Below are positions 15,572-21,993 of a stretch of DNA of 28,047 nucleotides, piece after piece. Position 1 is the stretch's first letter, and the number at the start of each line of letters is the position of its first letter. Both the position numbers and the translations under genes were made by a program. The DNA is taken from positions 1 through 28,047 of the forward strand of contig CAJGBW010000018.1 of assembly GCA_904501835.1 (NCBI GenBank), given 5' to 3'. The stretch is from an uncultured Bacteroidales bacterium (GTDB lineage: Bacteria > Bacteroidota > Bacteroidia > Bacteroidales > UBA932). The notes beneath the pieces are model-generated. The model saw only the letters and a program-made list of their open reading frames with translations, ran no database searches and was not told the DNA's origin.

Positions 15572-16447
15572 TTATAGAAATGCTCCTGTTTGACGGGAGT
15601 TTTGCTGGTTGGCGTGGAGTTCTTTGCGGCGCCTCGTCAGTTCTATGGCATATTTCAAGCAGTCTGTGGAGGTATATCGGAGTGCACTGAGGAGCAATTT
15701 AAGGATTTGCCCGCTCCATCTGATGTGAAAATTCTTCCGCGGGTCGCTCATTTTGACAAGAGCGGCCGTCATTTTCAAATACATGTTTTTAGCCTTGCTG
15801 CACGCGCGGTCCTGGCGGTCGTGTACAGCGTATGCCTCGGGTACGATTCCTGTCAGGAGACCATGGTAGGCAGCGCGGTGGATATAGTTGTCATCTTCTC
15901 CGTAGTGTCGGAAACTGGGTGAAAAACCACCCACTTTTTGCAGACATTCCCGGCTAATCATCCAGTGGGCCGCCATGATAAAGTCCGTTCTCTTGATACC
16001 ACAGTCCTCCAACGGGTCGCTGATGCGGTACCAATTCAAAAATTTTTCTTCCGGAAATTCGCGGTCGCTTCGCAGTTGTATGGGGGAGAGTATGCCGTAA
16101 GGCCTGTTCTCTTTTTTTGCGTTCTCAAAGGCTTGTATGAGGGTGGATAGGCAGTCTCTGCGAAGCCAGGCATCTTGATTGAGCAGATAAATGTATTCGT
16201 AGCGGGCTTCCAGGGCGGCTTTTATACCGATATTGTTGGCGGCTCCGAATCCGGCATTGGTATTGAGACGGCAGAGTTTTACCTTTTCTTTGAAATTTTC
16301 TTCAATCCATTCGGGGGTGCCGTCGGTGGAGGCGTTGTCAATCACCATAATATCAGCCTTTTCCGTGGACATGGTAACACTGCATAGACAGCGTTCTATC
16401 CATTTCATTCCGTTATAGCTGACGATTATGACCAATGTTCTGTTCAT
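15572..16447 (-). CDS. GT2 family glycosyltransferase
   Basis: The 291-residue protein has the GT-A fold motifs of family 2: TLVIIVSYNG at the N-terminus, MVIDNASTDGT for nucleotide binding, LNTNAGFGAANNIGI, the DXD-equivalent LLNQDAWL, and the acceptor-side FRHYGEDDNYIHRA. This pattern matches the WbbL/rhamnosyltransferase-like branch, which adds sugars to lipid-linked O-antigen or other glycans in the cytoplasm. The C-terminus lacks clear membrane helices. It stands alone on the minus strand, convergent with the glucanotransferase gene and divergent from dapB. Its -7 element lies five bases before the ATG. The sugar it transfers cannot be told from sequence. Confidence 0.9.
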   Translation of the reverse strand: MNRTLVIIVSYNGMKWIERCLCSVTMSTEKADIMVIDNASTDGTPEWIEENFKEKVKLCRLNTNAGFGAANNIGIKAALEARYEYIYLLNQDAWLRRDCLSTLIQAFENAKKENRPYGILSPIQLRSDREFPEEKFLNWYRISDPLEDCGIKRTDFIMAAHWMISRECLQKVGGFSPSFRHYGEDDNYIHRAAYHGLLTGIVPEAYAVHDRQDRACSKAKNMYLKMTAALVKMSDPRKNFHIRWSGQILKLLLSALRYTSTDCLKYAIELTRRRKELHANQQNSRQTGAFL

Positions 16448-16452
16448 CGTCG

Positions 16453-16460
16453 CAAAGTTA
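16453..16460 (-). promoter_or_regulatory. -7 promoter element for the GT2 gene
   Basis: On the minus strand this reads TAACTTTG, a perfect TAnnTTTG, with five bases before the ATG at 16447. The transcript should be leaderless. No -33 TTTG is seen at the usual spacing. Confidence 0.55.
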
Positions 16461-16494
16461 TGGATTTTTTATAGGATTTTTTCATCCTTTTTTA

Positions 16495-16502
16495 TAAATT
16501 TG
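16495..16502 (+). promoter_or_regulatory. -7 promoter element for dapB-dapA
   Basis: TAAATTTG is a perfect TAnnTTTG, 17 bases before the dapB ATG at 16520. It lies 34 bases from the opposing GT2 -7 element. No convincing -33 is visible at 19-20 bases. Confidence 0.5.
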
Positions 16503-16519
16503 CGAGATTTTTGACGATT

Positions 16520-17194
16520 ATGGTAAAAGTTATTATCAGCGGATATGGCAAGATGGGCCATATGATTGAAAAGGTTCTCCTTGAAAAAGGTATTGAATGT
16601 GTGGATGCCAGCGAGGATATCTGTGCGACCGACCCTAAAGTGGCGGCGGAATGTGTTTGTATCGATTTTACCATGCCTGAGTCATTCCGTGCCAACTATA
16701 AGTTTTTGGCCGAGAATTTTAAGGCGGTGGTGGTCGGAACGACCGGTTGGAACGACATGGCCGATGAGGTAAAATCCTATTTCGAGCAGTGTGGCACCCC
16801 GATGATTTACGCCTCCAATTATTCTATCGGAGTCAATGTCTTTTTTGCTGCGGTCAAACGCGCTTCTCAATTGCTGAAAGGACAGCCTTATCAGCCTTAT
16901 ATTGAGGAAAAACACCATATTCACAAATTGGATGCTCCCAGCGGTACAGCCAAGAGTCTCGGTGCTTTGGTGGAAGAGGGGATGGCTATTACTCCCGACA
17001 TCGTGGCGGTGCGAGCCGGCGAAATCCCTGGTATTCACAGTGTGAATTTCGAAGGTGTTTGCGATCGTCTTACTTTTACCCATGAGGCTTTTTCGCGTGA
17101 GGGTTTTGCGCGCGGAGCGGTAGAAGCAGCCTTGATGACCGAAGGGTTGGAAGGGGTGCATGAGTTCAACGAATTATTTTTAGCGAAGATATGA
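16520..17194 (+). CDS. dapB: 4-hydroxy-tetrahydrodipicolinate reductase
   Basis: DapB reduces the product of DapA with NAD(P)H in lysine and meso-diaminopimelate synthesis. The 224-residue protein has the dinucleotide-binding Gly8-x-Gly10-x2-Gly13 (SGYGKMGH), VVVGTTGW, ASNYSIGVN, and the catalytic segment EKHHIHKLDAPSGTA (130-144) with His132/His133 and Lys136. It is shorter than E. coli DapB (273 residues); the missing residues appear to be in the N-terminal cofactor domain. I place the start at the ATG at 16520; a TTG nine bases upstream is in frame but less likely. The stop overlaps the dapA start by four bases (ATGA), so the two consecutive enzymes are coupled. Confidence 0.97.
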   Translation: MVKVIISGYGKMGHMIEKVLLEKGIECVDASEDICATDPKVAAECVCIDFTMPESFRANYKFLAENFKAVVVGTTGWNDMADEVKSYFEQCGTPMIYASNYSIGVNVFFAAVKRASQLLKGQPYQPYIEEKHHIHKLDAPSGTAKSLGALVEEGMAITPDIVAVRAGEIPGIHSVNFEGVCDRLTFTHEAFSREGFARGAVEAALMTEGLEGVHEFNELFLAKI

Positions 17195-18063
17195 AACAGT
17201 TGACTGGCTGTGGTACAGCCTTGGTAACGCCGTTTAAGGCGGACGGAAGTGTGGACTATGCGGCTTATGCCGAGACGGTGAAACGTCAGGTTGCTGCCGG
17301 AATCCATTTTTTGGTACCCCTTGGTACGACGGCGGAGACCCCTTGTCTGAGTGATGAGGAGAAAGTTGAACTTTTGAAGATTACCCGTGAGCATGCACAG
17401 GGACTTCCTTTGGTAGTCGGTGCCGGTACCAATTCTTTGGCGGGTACGCTTCGCAATATGGCTTTGTTGGAGCCTTATGGAGTCGATTACTTTTTGGTGG
17501 TGGCTCCTTATTATAATAAACCCACTCAGCAGGGCTTGTATGCCTACTACAAGGCAGTGGCTGCCGCTACGGAAAAATCCATCATTCTTTACAATGTCCC
17601 CGGTAGAACCGGTGTGAATATCACGGCCGAGACGACTTTGGCATTGGCAAACGAGGTGGAAAATATTGTGGCAATCAAAGAAGCTTCCGGTAATTATGCC
17701 CAAATCAGCCGCATCATCAAAGATAAACCCGAGGGATTCAGTGTGTTGAGCGGCAATGATGATGAGACGCTTTCTTTGATGGCAACAGGTGCCCAAGGCG
17801 TTATCAGTGTGGCTTCCAATGTGGCTCCGGCGCAGATGGTTGCCTTGACCGAAGCTTTGCTCAAAGATGATATGCCCGCTGCCCGTAGCTTGCATTATCA
17901 ATTGATGTCTTTGTTTAAGAATTGTTTTGTAGAAAGTAATCCGATTCCCGCCAAAGCGGCCATGTCGCTGCTGGGTCTGATGGAAAACGAACTCCGTGCT
18001 CCACTGACTCCCGCGACGGATTCTACCATAGAATTGATGAAGAAAACCCTTGCAGAACTGTAA
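17191..18063 (+). CDS. dapA: 4-hydroxy-tetrahydrodipicolinate synthase
   Basis: DapA condenses pyruvate with aspartate semialdehyde, the first committed step to diaminopimelate and lysine. The 290-residue TIM-barrel protein has GTTAETPCLSDEE, the proton-relay Tyr134 and Arg139 in YNVPGRTGVN, and the Schiff-base Lys163 in IKEASGN, followed by SGNDDETL. Length is normal. It is translationally coupled to dapB. The 3' end of the gene is built into an intrinsic terminator: the left arm lies in the last codons, and the TAA stop spans the edge of loop and right arm. The order dapB then dapA puts the second enzyme first, which is not unusual. Confidence 0.98.
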   Translation: MKQLTGCGTALVTPFKADGSVDYAAYAETVKRQVAAGIHFLVPLGTTAETPCLSDEEKVELLKITREHAQGLPLVVGAGTNSLAGTLRNMALLEPYGVDYFLVVAPYYNKPTQQGLYAYYKAVAAATEKSIILYNVPGRTGVNITAETTLALANEVENIVAIKEASGNYAQISRIIKDKPEGFSVLSGNDDETLSLMATGAQGVISVASNVAPAQMVALTEALLKDDMPAARSLHYQLMSLFKNCFVESNPIPAKAAMSLLGLMENELRAPLTPATDSTIELMKKTLAEL

Positions 18064-18072
18064 GGGTTTTTT
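18043..18072 (+). terminator. intrinsic terminator overlapping the dapA stop codon
   Basis: AAAACCCTT (18043-18051) pairs perfectly with AAGGGTTTT (18062-18070) around a ten-base loop, and a T-run continues to 18071. The dapA TAA (18061-18063) lies within it. The A-tract on the left side means it could also act on the leftward queH transcript. Confidence 0.8.
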
Positions 18073-18087
18073 CTTTGGATAAAGGGG

Positions 18088-18681
18088 CTATTTCCTTTGG
18101 CTGAATTCGCAGCCACACCATTGCTGATTATAAAAATTGTGTTCTTTGATCAGGGCGTTGCGTCTCTCTTGTAGTCCGTCTTTTCTCCAGTTTTGTTCCC
18201 ACCAGATAAGTTCGCTCTGAGACTCTTTCAGAGCTTCTTCTACCGCCCAATGACCGGCTTGGTCGATTTGCTCCAAACTTTTCCAGCGCGAGGAGGCTAG
18301 GGTGGTTGTCAGTACGTTGTAGCCGTGCGCCAAAGCATAACGCGCGCTATCCAAAAGGCGATATTTGAAACAAGCTAGGCAGCGGGGACCCCGTTCTGTT
18401 TCTTTTTCCATTCCTTTGACGGCGCAGAGCCAGGAGTCGTGAACATATTCCGCTTCAATAAAATCCAGTCCCAATGTGTGGGCATATCGCTCACATTCCT
18501 GTTTGCGCAACAGGTATTCTTCCTGTGGAAATATATTGGGATTGCAATAGTAGAAGGTCGGTCGTATATCGTGTTGCAGCATCCATTCCACCATGGCTGA
18601 AGAACAAGGAGCGCAACAGCCATGCATCAGGACGCGCGGGTGATCGACAGGGGGGATGTGCAATGTTTCCTTTTTCTTCAT
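18088..18681 (-). CDS. queH: epoxyqueuosine reductase QueH
   Basis: QueH carries out the last step of queuosine synthesis, reducing epoxyqueuosine to queuosine in tRNA, and is the non-homologous alternative to cobalamin-dependent QueG. The 197-residue protein has the DUF208 pattern: MHGCCAPCSS near residue 20, YYCNPNIFPQEEYLLRK, EAEYVHDSW, RGPRCLACFKYRL and the C-terminal QWCGCEFS, whose cysteines bind the iron-sulfur cluster and metal site. I place the start at MKKKETLHIP (18681); a TTG at 18711 lies in the promoter. It is convergent with dapA and divergent from rpsP. Together with tgt it shows that the cell makes queuosine from preQ1. Confidence 0.94.
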   Translation of the reverse strand: MKKKETLHIPPVDHPRVLMHGCCAPCSSAMVEWMLQHDIRPTFYYCNPNIFPQEEYLLRKQECERYAHTLGLDFIEAEYVHDSWLCAVKGMEKETERGPRCLACFKYRLLDSARYALAHGYNVLTTTLASSRWKSLEQIDQAGHWAVEEALKESQSELIWWEQNWRKDGLQERRNALIKEHNFYNQQWCGCEFSQRK

Positions 18682-18696
18682 GGTGATTGTCAAACT

Positions 18697-18728
18697 CTTG
18701 CAAAAGTACAAAAAAGTATCTATCTTTG
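18697..18728 (+). promoter_or_regulatory. promoter for the rpsP operon
   Basis: CTTG (18697-18700) and TATCTTTG (18721-18728) form a -33/-7 pair at exactly 20-base spacing. The first eight spacer bases are the opposing queH -7 element. The transcript should start near 18733, leaving a leader of about 50 bases before rpsP. Confidence 0.7.
18701..18708 (-). promoter_or_regulatory. -7 promoter element for queH
   Basis: On the minus strand this is TACTTTTG, a perfect TAnnTTTG, 19 bases before the queH ATG. It lies back to back with the rpsP promoter, 12 bases from its -7 element. No -33 is seen for this direction. Confidence 0.6.
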
Positions 18729-18734
18729 CGCGCT

Positions 18735-18751
18735 TTTCCTCGAGAAGGAAA
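18735..18751 (+). other. small hairpin in the rpsP leader
   Basis: TTTCCT (18735-18740) pairs with AGGAAA (18746-18751) around a five-base loop, close to the expected 5' end of the transcript. It could stabilise the mRNA or mean nothing; six mostly A-U pairs is weak. Confidence 0.25.
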
Positions 18752-18756
18752 CATTT

Positions 18757-18783
18757 ATGTATAACTTTTTTAAACAGATTTAG
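18757..18783 (+). CDS. putative nine-codon upstream ORF in the rpsP leader
   Basis: An ATG at 18757 opens a frame for MYNFFKQI that stops at TAG (18781-18783), two bases before the rpsP ATG. It lies within the predicted leader, downstream of the -7 element. If translated, terminating ribosomes would be placed on the rpsP start. Nothing else supports it, and an AT-rich leader can contain such a frame by chance. Confidence 0.25.
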   Translation: MYNFFKQI

Positions 18784-18785
18784 AA

Positions 18786-19337
18786 ATGGCTGTTAAAATT
18801 CGTCTTCAGCGTCATGGTAAGAAAGATTACGCTTTCTATCATGTTGTAGTTGCTGATTCACGCGCACCACGCGATGGTCGCTACATCGAGCAGATTGGTT
18901 CTTACAACCCTAACACCAACCCTGCTACCATCATTCTTAACTCCGACAGAGCTCTTGCTTGGCTTAACGTAGGTGCTCAGCCTACTTTGGTTGCTCGTCG
19001 CATCCTTTCTTATGAAGGTGTTCTTCTTCGCAAGCACCTCCAGGGTGGTGTGGCTAAAGGCGCTCTTACTCAGGAGCAGGCTGATGCTAAATTCGAGGCT
19101 TGGAAAGCCCAGAAAGACGCCAAATTCAACACCAAAGTAGCCAACTTGGCCAAAGCTGCCGAGGATAAGGTAAAGGCTAACCAGGAGGTTGAAGCAAAGG
19201 TTAATGCTGACAGAGCAGACGCACTCGCCAAGAAGAAAGCCGAGGCTGAAGCTGCTGCCAAAGCTGAAGCAGAGGCTGCTGCCGCTGCAGAGGCTGTTGC
19301 AGAGGAGACAGCAGAGGAAGCCGCAGTTGAGGCGTAA
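18786..19337 (+). CDS. rpsP: 30S ribosomal protein bS16
   Basis: The first 80 or so residues are a standard bS16 (MAVKIRLQRHGKKDYAFYHVVVADSRAPRDGRYIEQIGSYNP in its N-terminal part, then ALAWLNVGAQPT and RRILSYEGVL). The full 183 residues are about twice the E. coli length (82) because of a long C-terminal extension. It is first Lys/Gln-rich (about 95-140) and then almost pure Ala and Glu, probably helical, as is common in Bacteroidota. The gene is first in an operon with rimM, ispF and prfA. It has a strong consensus promoter shared back to back with queH, and a short leader with a possible upstream ORF. Confidence 0.98.
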   Translation: MAVKIRLQRHGKKDYAFYHVVVADSRAPRDGRYIEQIGSYNPNTNPATIILNSDRALAWLNVGAQPTLVARRILSYEGVLLRKHLQGGVAKGALTQEQADAKFEAWKAQKDAKFNTKVANLAKAAEDKVKANQEVEAKVNADRADALAKKKAEAEAAAKAEAEAAAAAEAVAEETAEEAAVEA

Positions 19338-19355
19338 TCCGTCTGAGGGACAGCG

Positions 19356-19880
19356 ATGGCTCTCACGGACTCTCTCCAGCCTGTTGCCAAGGTTCTCAAA
19401 TCCAATGGGGCCGATGGACAGATTGTCCTTAGTGTACAAGGTTTGGATGTAGCCGATTTTTCAGCCCTCGTAACCCGTGATAAAGTACCGGTGTTCATCT
19501 ATTTTGATGGATTGCCGGTACCTTTTTTTGTAGAGGTCGTGCAGCGTCGCGGCGGAAGTAAATTGCTGGTGTATTTAACAGGCATACGCAGCGGAAAGGA
19601 TGTAGAGGAAATCGAAGGCAGTCTGCTTTATATGGAGCGAACCGTTTTGGGCGGGAGTGAAGACCCTATGCAGGATTTCTCCCTGCTGGAAGGATGGACT
19701 TTGTGTGATAAAGGTCAGAAAGTGGGTGTCATACTCTCTTTTGAGGATATCCCGTCTAATCCTTGTTTGCAGTTGGAAGATGGCACTTTGGTCCCTTTTA
19801 ATGAGGAACTCATTTTGTCGGTTGAAGCGGAAGAAATGTGTCTGGATATGGATTTGCCAGCCGGATTGTTTGATTTATAA
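19356..19880 (+). CDS. rimM: ribosome maturation factor RimM
   Basis: RimM helps assemble the head of the 30S subunit, binding near bS16 and uS19. The 174-residue protein has the two expected parts. The N-terminal RimM domain runs to about residue 85 and includes VAKVLKSNGADGQIVL, VPVFIYFDGLPVPFFVEVVQRRGGSKLLVYLTGI and the DVEEIEGSLLYM segment. The C-terminal PRC-barrel-like domain includes FSLLEGWTLCD, VILSFEDIPSNPCLQLEDGTLVPFNEELI and the final MDLPAGLFDL, typical of the family end. The gene begins 18 bases after rpsP, the usual association. The trmD-rplS genes that follow rimM in many bacteria are absent here. Confidence 0.93.
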   Translation: MALTDSLQPVAKVLKSNGADGQIVLSVQGLDVADFSALVTRDKVPVFIYFDGLPVPFFVEVVQRRGGSKLLVYLTGIRSGKDVEEIEGSLLYMERTVLGGSEDPMQDFSLLEGWTLCDKGQKVGVILSFEDIPSNPCLQLEDGTLVPFNEELILSVEAEEMCLDMDLPAGLFDL

Positions 19881-19899
19881 GTAGTTGATAAACAATAAT

Positions 19900-20379
19900 A
19901 TGGAAGATATTCGTGTCGGTAATGGCTATGATGTTCATGTCTTGCAGGAGGGCTTGGATATGTATTTGGGAGGAGTCAAGATTGAGGGCTCTCAAGGATT
20001 TGTCGCTCATTCTGACGGGGATGTGGCGATTCATGCCTTGTGCGATGCTCTCCTGGGTGCTTTGGCCTTGGGGGATATAGGAAAACATTTCCCGGATTCT
20101 TCCGATGAGTTCAAAGGAATAGATTCCAAAAAGTTGCTTTCTCGTGTCTGTGCTTTGATTCAAGAAAAAGGATATCGTGTAGGGAATGCGGATATTACCA
20201 TAGCCTTGCAGGCGCCTAAATTGGCTCCTTATATCCTTGCCATGAGAAGTACACTGGCTGCCATTATGGAGATTGAGACGGACAGAGTCAGTGTAAAGGC
20301 GACCACCACAGAAAAATTGGGCTTTGTGGGAAGAAAAGAAGGCTGTCAGGTTTGGGCGACGGTTTTGCTTGTCCGCTAA
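19900..20379 (+). CDS. ispF: 2-C-methyl-D-erythritol 2,4-cyclodiphosphate synthase
   Basis: IspF forms the cyclodiphosphate in the MEP pathway to isopentenyl diphosphate. The 159-residue protein has the zinc-binding Asp11-x-His13 (GNGYDVHVL), VAHSDGDVAIHALCDALLGA with the third zinc ligand, LALGDIGKHFPDS, and the C-terminal KATTTEKLGFVGRKEG segment. Length is normal. I start it at the ATG at 19900 (MEDIRVGNG); a TTG 15 bases upstream is in frame but has no support. It lies 19 bases after rimM and supplies the precursor used by the prenyl synthase farther right in the window. Confidence 0.97.
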   Translation: MEDIRVGNGYDVHVLQEGLDMYLGGVKIEGSQGFVAHSDGDVAIHALCDALLGALALGDIGKHFPDSSDEFKGIDSKKLLSRVCALIQEKGYRVGNADITIALQAPKLAPYILAMRSTLAAIMEIETDRVSVKATTTEKLGFVGRKEGCQVWATVLLVR

Positions 20380-20398
20380 GCTATTTTGATTATATTTG
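20368..20398 (+). promoter_or_regulatory. internal promoter for prfA
   Basis: CTTG (20368-20371) and TATATTTG (20391-20398) are separated by 19 bases, a good -33/-7 pair. It begins inside the last codons of ispF and lies 23 bases before the prfA ATG, so prfA can probably be transcribed apart from rpsP. Confidence 0.55.
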
Positions 20399-20421
20399 TA
20401 TTTGATTTTTAAAAGAAAGAT

Positions 20422-21507
20422 ATGGCAACAAATCCCTTGGTTGAGAAGATATTAGGACTTGTGGAAAAATATAATACGCTCCAGCAGCAACTTGCTGATC
20501 CGCAGGTAATGTCTGATATGAAGAAATATGTCCAATTGTCCAAAGATTATAAGGAATTGGCTCCTGTCATCAAGGCGGGTATGGCCTTTAAGAAGGTGGT
20601 GGAAGATATTGATGCGGCAAAGGATATTATTGCCAATGAAAAAGATGAGGAGCTGCGCGAGATGGCCAAAGAAGAATTGGCGAGTCTGGAGCCCCTCGTT
20701 CCCGATATGGAGCAGAATATCAAGTTGCTTTTGATTCCTGCCGACCCCGAAGATGAGAAGAATGCCATTGTGGAGATTCGTGGCGGTGCCGGTGGTGACG
20801 AAGCGGCTATTTTTGCGGGAGACCTTTTCCGTATGTATACCAAGTACATCGAGTCCAAAGGCTGGAAAATCGAGGTGACCAGTTCATCGGAGGGAACGGC
20901 CGGCGGATTTAAGGAAATTGTGTTCAAGGTGAGCGGAGACCATGTTTATGGTACATTGAAATATGAAAGTGGTGTGCATCGCGTACAGCGTGTGCCCCAG
21001 ACCGAGACCCAAGGACGTGTGCAGACTTCAGCCGCTTCCGTAGCCGTGTTGCCCGAGGCGGGAGAATTTGATATTGAGTTGAACATGAACGATATCCGCA
21101 AGGATACTTTCTGTTCGTCCGGCCCCGGCGGTCAGTCTGTGAATACGACCTATTCGGCGATTCGCCTGACCCATATTCCGACCGGAATTGTCGTACAATG
21201 TCAGGATGAAAAATCCCAACTTAAGAACTACGACAAAGCCCTGAACGAATTGCGTACGCGTATCTATAATATGGAGTATCAGAAATATTTGGATTCCATT
21301 TCTGCCAAACGTAAAACCATGGTTTCCACCGGTGACCGTTCGGCGAAAATCCGTACATACAACTATCCTCAATCCCGTATGACCGACCATCGTATTTCCT
21401 ATACGATGTACAATTTGCCGGTCTTTATGGATGGAGCGATTCAGGAGGTAATTGACCAGCTAATCATTGCCGAAAATGCAGAGCGTCTCAAAGAGGCAGG
21501 AGAGTGA
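20422..21507 (+). CDS. prfA: peptide chain release factor 1
   Basis: RF1 releases the peptide at UAA and UAG codons. The 361-residue protein has the catalytic GGQ at 236-238 (SGPGGQSVNTT) and the stop-codon tripeptide Pro192-Gln193-Thr194 in RVPQTETQGRVQTSAASVAVLPE. The PxT form identifies RF1, since RF2 carries SPF there. The N-terminal region (to about 100) is the coiled domain 1, and the C-terminus has STGDRSAKIRTYNYPQ and DHRI. Length is normal. The last 32 bases overlap the start of the UpxY-like gene if its ATG at 21476 is used. Its own promoter lies just upstream. Confidence 0.98.
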   Translation: MATNPLVEKILGLVEKYNTLQQQLADPQVMSDMKKYVQLSKDYKELAPVIKAGMAFKKVVEDIDAAKDIIANEKDEELREMAKEELASLEPLVPDMEQNIKLLLIPADPEDEKNAIVEIRGGAGGDEAAIFAGDLFRMYTKYIESKGWKIEVTSSSEGTAGGFKEIVFKVSGDHVYGTLKYESGVHRVQRVPQTETQGRVQTSAASVAVLPEAGEFDIELNMNDIRKDTFCSSGPGGQSVNTTYSAIRLTHIPTGIVVQCQDEKSQLKNYDKALNELRTRIYNMEYQKYLDSISAKRKTMVSTGDRSAKIRTYNYPQSRMTDHRISYTMYNLPVFMDGAIQEVIDQLIIAENAERLKEAGE

Positions 21508-21979
21508 TGAACTTTGCTGGTATGCAGCAAAAGTTTTTTACAATCGTACTCACATTGTCGAGGAAAAAATCGCCCCTTTGGTGGCAGAAATCTATATTCC
21601 TCGCAAGGTGATATCCTCTTTGGTCTTTATTAAAACAAGCGTCTCACAGATAAAACGAATCCAGAAAGAGTGGTATGGCTATATGAAGGTCTATACCATG
21701 ATTTCTTCCCGTGAGCCCTATCCCATCCGTTCTCACGATATGGATGTGTTTATGTTGGTTACCAGCCTGGTAGATAAAAAGATGCAACTGATGGACCCCT
21801 CTGCGGTGAATTATAAGGAAGGAGAAAAGGTGCGCGTAACGGGGGGAATTTTCAAAGGAGCAGAAGGCTATATCAAGCGAATCCGGGGCGATAAACGTCT
21901 GATTGTCTGCATAGAGGGAATCATTGCTGTAGCAACCTCTTATATTCCGTCTGTGTATCTTGAAAAAATTGAAAATTAA
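21476..21979 (+). CDS. UpxY/NusG-like transcription antiterminator
   Basis: The protein (167 residues from this start) has a NusG N-terminal domain (WYAAKVFYNRTHIVEEKIAP, then EIYIPRKVISSLVFIKTS) and a C-terminal KOW domain (KEGEKVRVTGGIFKGAEGYIKRIRGDKRLIV). UpxY-type paralogues bind RNA polymerase and let it read through capsule operons in Bacteroidota. The join RKVISSLVF looks shorter than in the family, as if a basic loop between the two NGN halves were missing; I judge this from memory. The start is uncertain: the ATG at 21476 lies inside prfA by 32 bases, and a TTG at 21467 is also possible. The genes immediately downstream are for polysaccharide initiation, which is the usual setting, but there is no long 5' leader of the kind UpxY acts on. 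Confidence 0.82.
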   Translation: MQSVSKRQESDELCWYAAKVFYNRTHIVEEKIAPLVAEIYIPRKVISSLVFIKTSVSQIKRIQKEWYGYMKVYTMISSREPYPIRSHDMDVFMLVTSLVDKKMQLMDPSAVNYKEGEKVRVTGGIFKGAEGYIKRIRGDKRLIVCIEGIIAVATSYIPSVYLEKIEN

Positions 21980-21990
21980 GTTTACCTTTG
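21959..21990 (+). promoter_or_regulatory. promoter for the WecA-like gene, inside the UpxY-like gene
   Basis: CTTG (21959-21962) and TACCTTTG (21983-21990) form a -33/-7 pair with exactly 20 bases between them. The -33 is in the last codons of the UpxY-like gene. Only three bases separate the -7 from the ATG at 21994, so initiation would fall on or within the first codon. Confidence 0.6.
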
Positions 21991-21993
21991 TAA

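Noticed and set aside
17035..17901. Minus-strand open frame (288 codons) opposite dapA and the dapB end
   Set aside because: Antisense to two certain genes, with a translation resembling reverse-complement bias.
18682..18711. TTG start ten codons upstream for queH
   Set aside because: It overlaps the TACTTTTG -7 element and adds residues unlike the family; the ATG at 18681 is used.
19200..19334. Repeat-like Ala/Glu codons at the rpsP 3' end as a possible DNA repeat or frameshift
   Set aside because: It is one continuous frame encoding the Ala/Glu-rich bS16 tail common in Bacteroidota; not a nucleotide repeat array.
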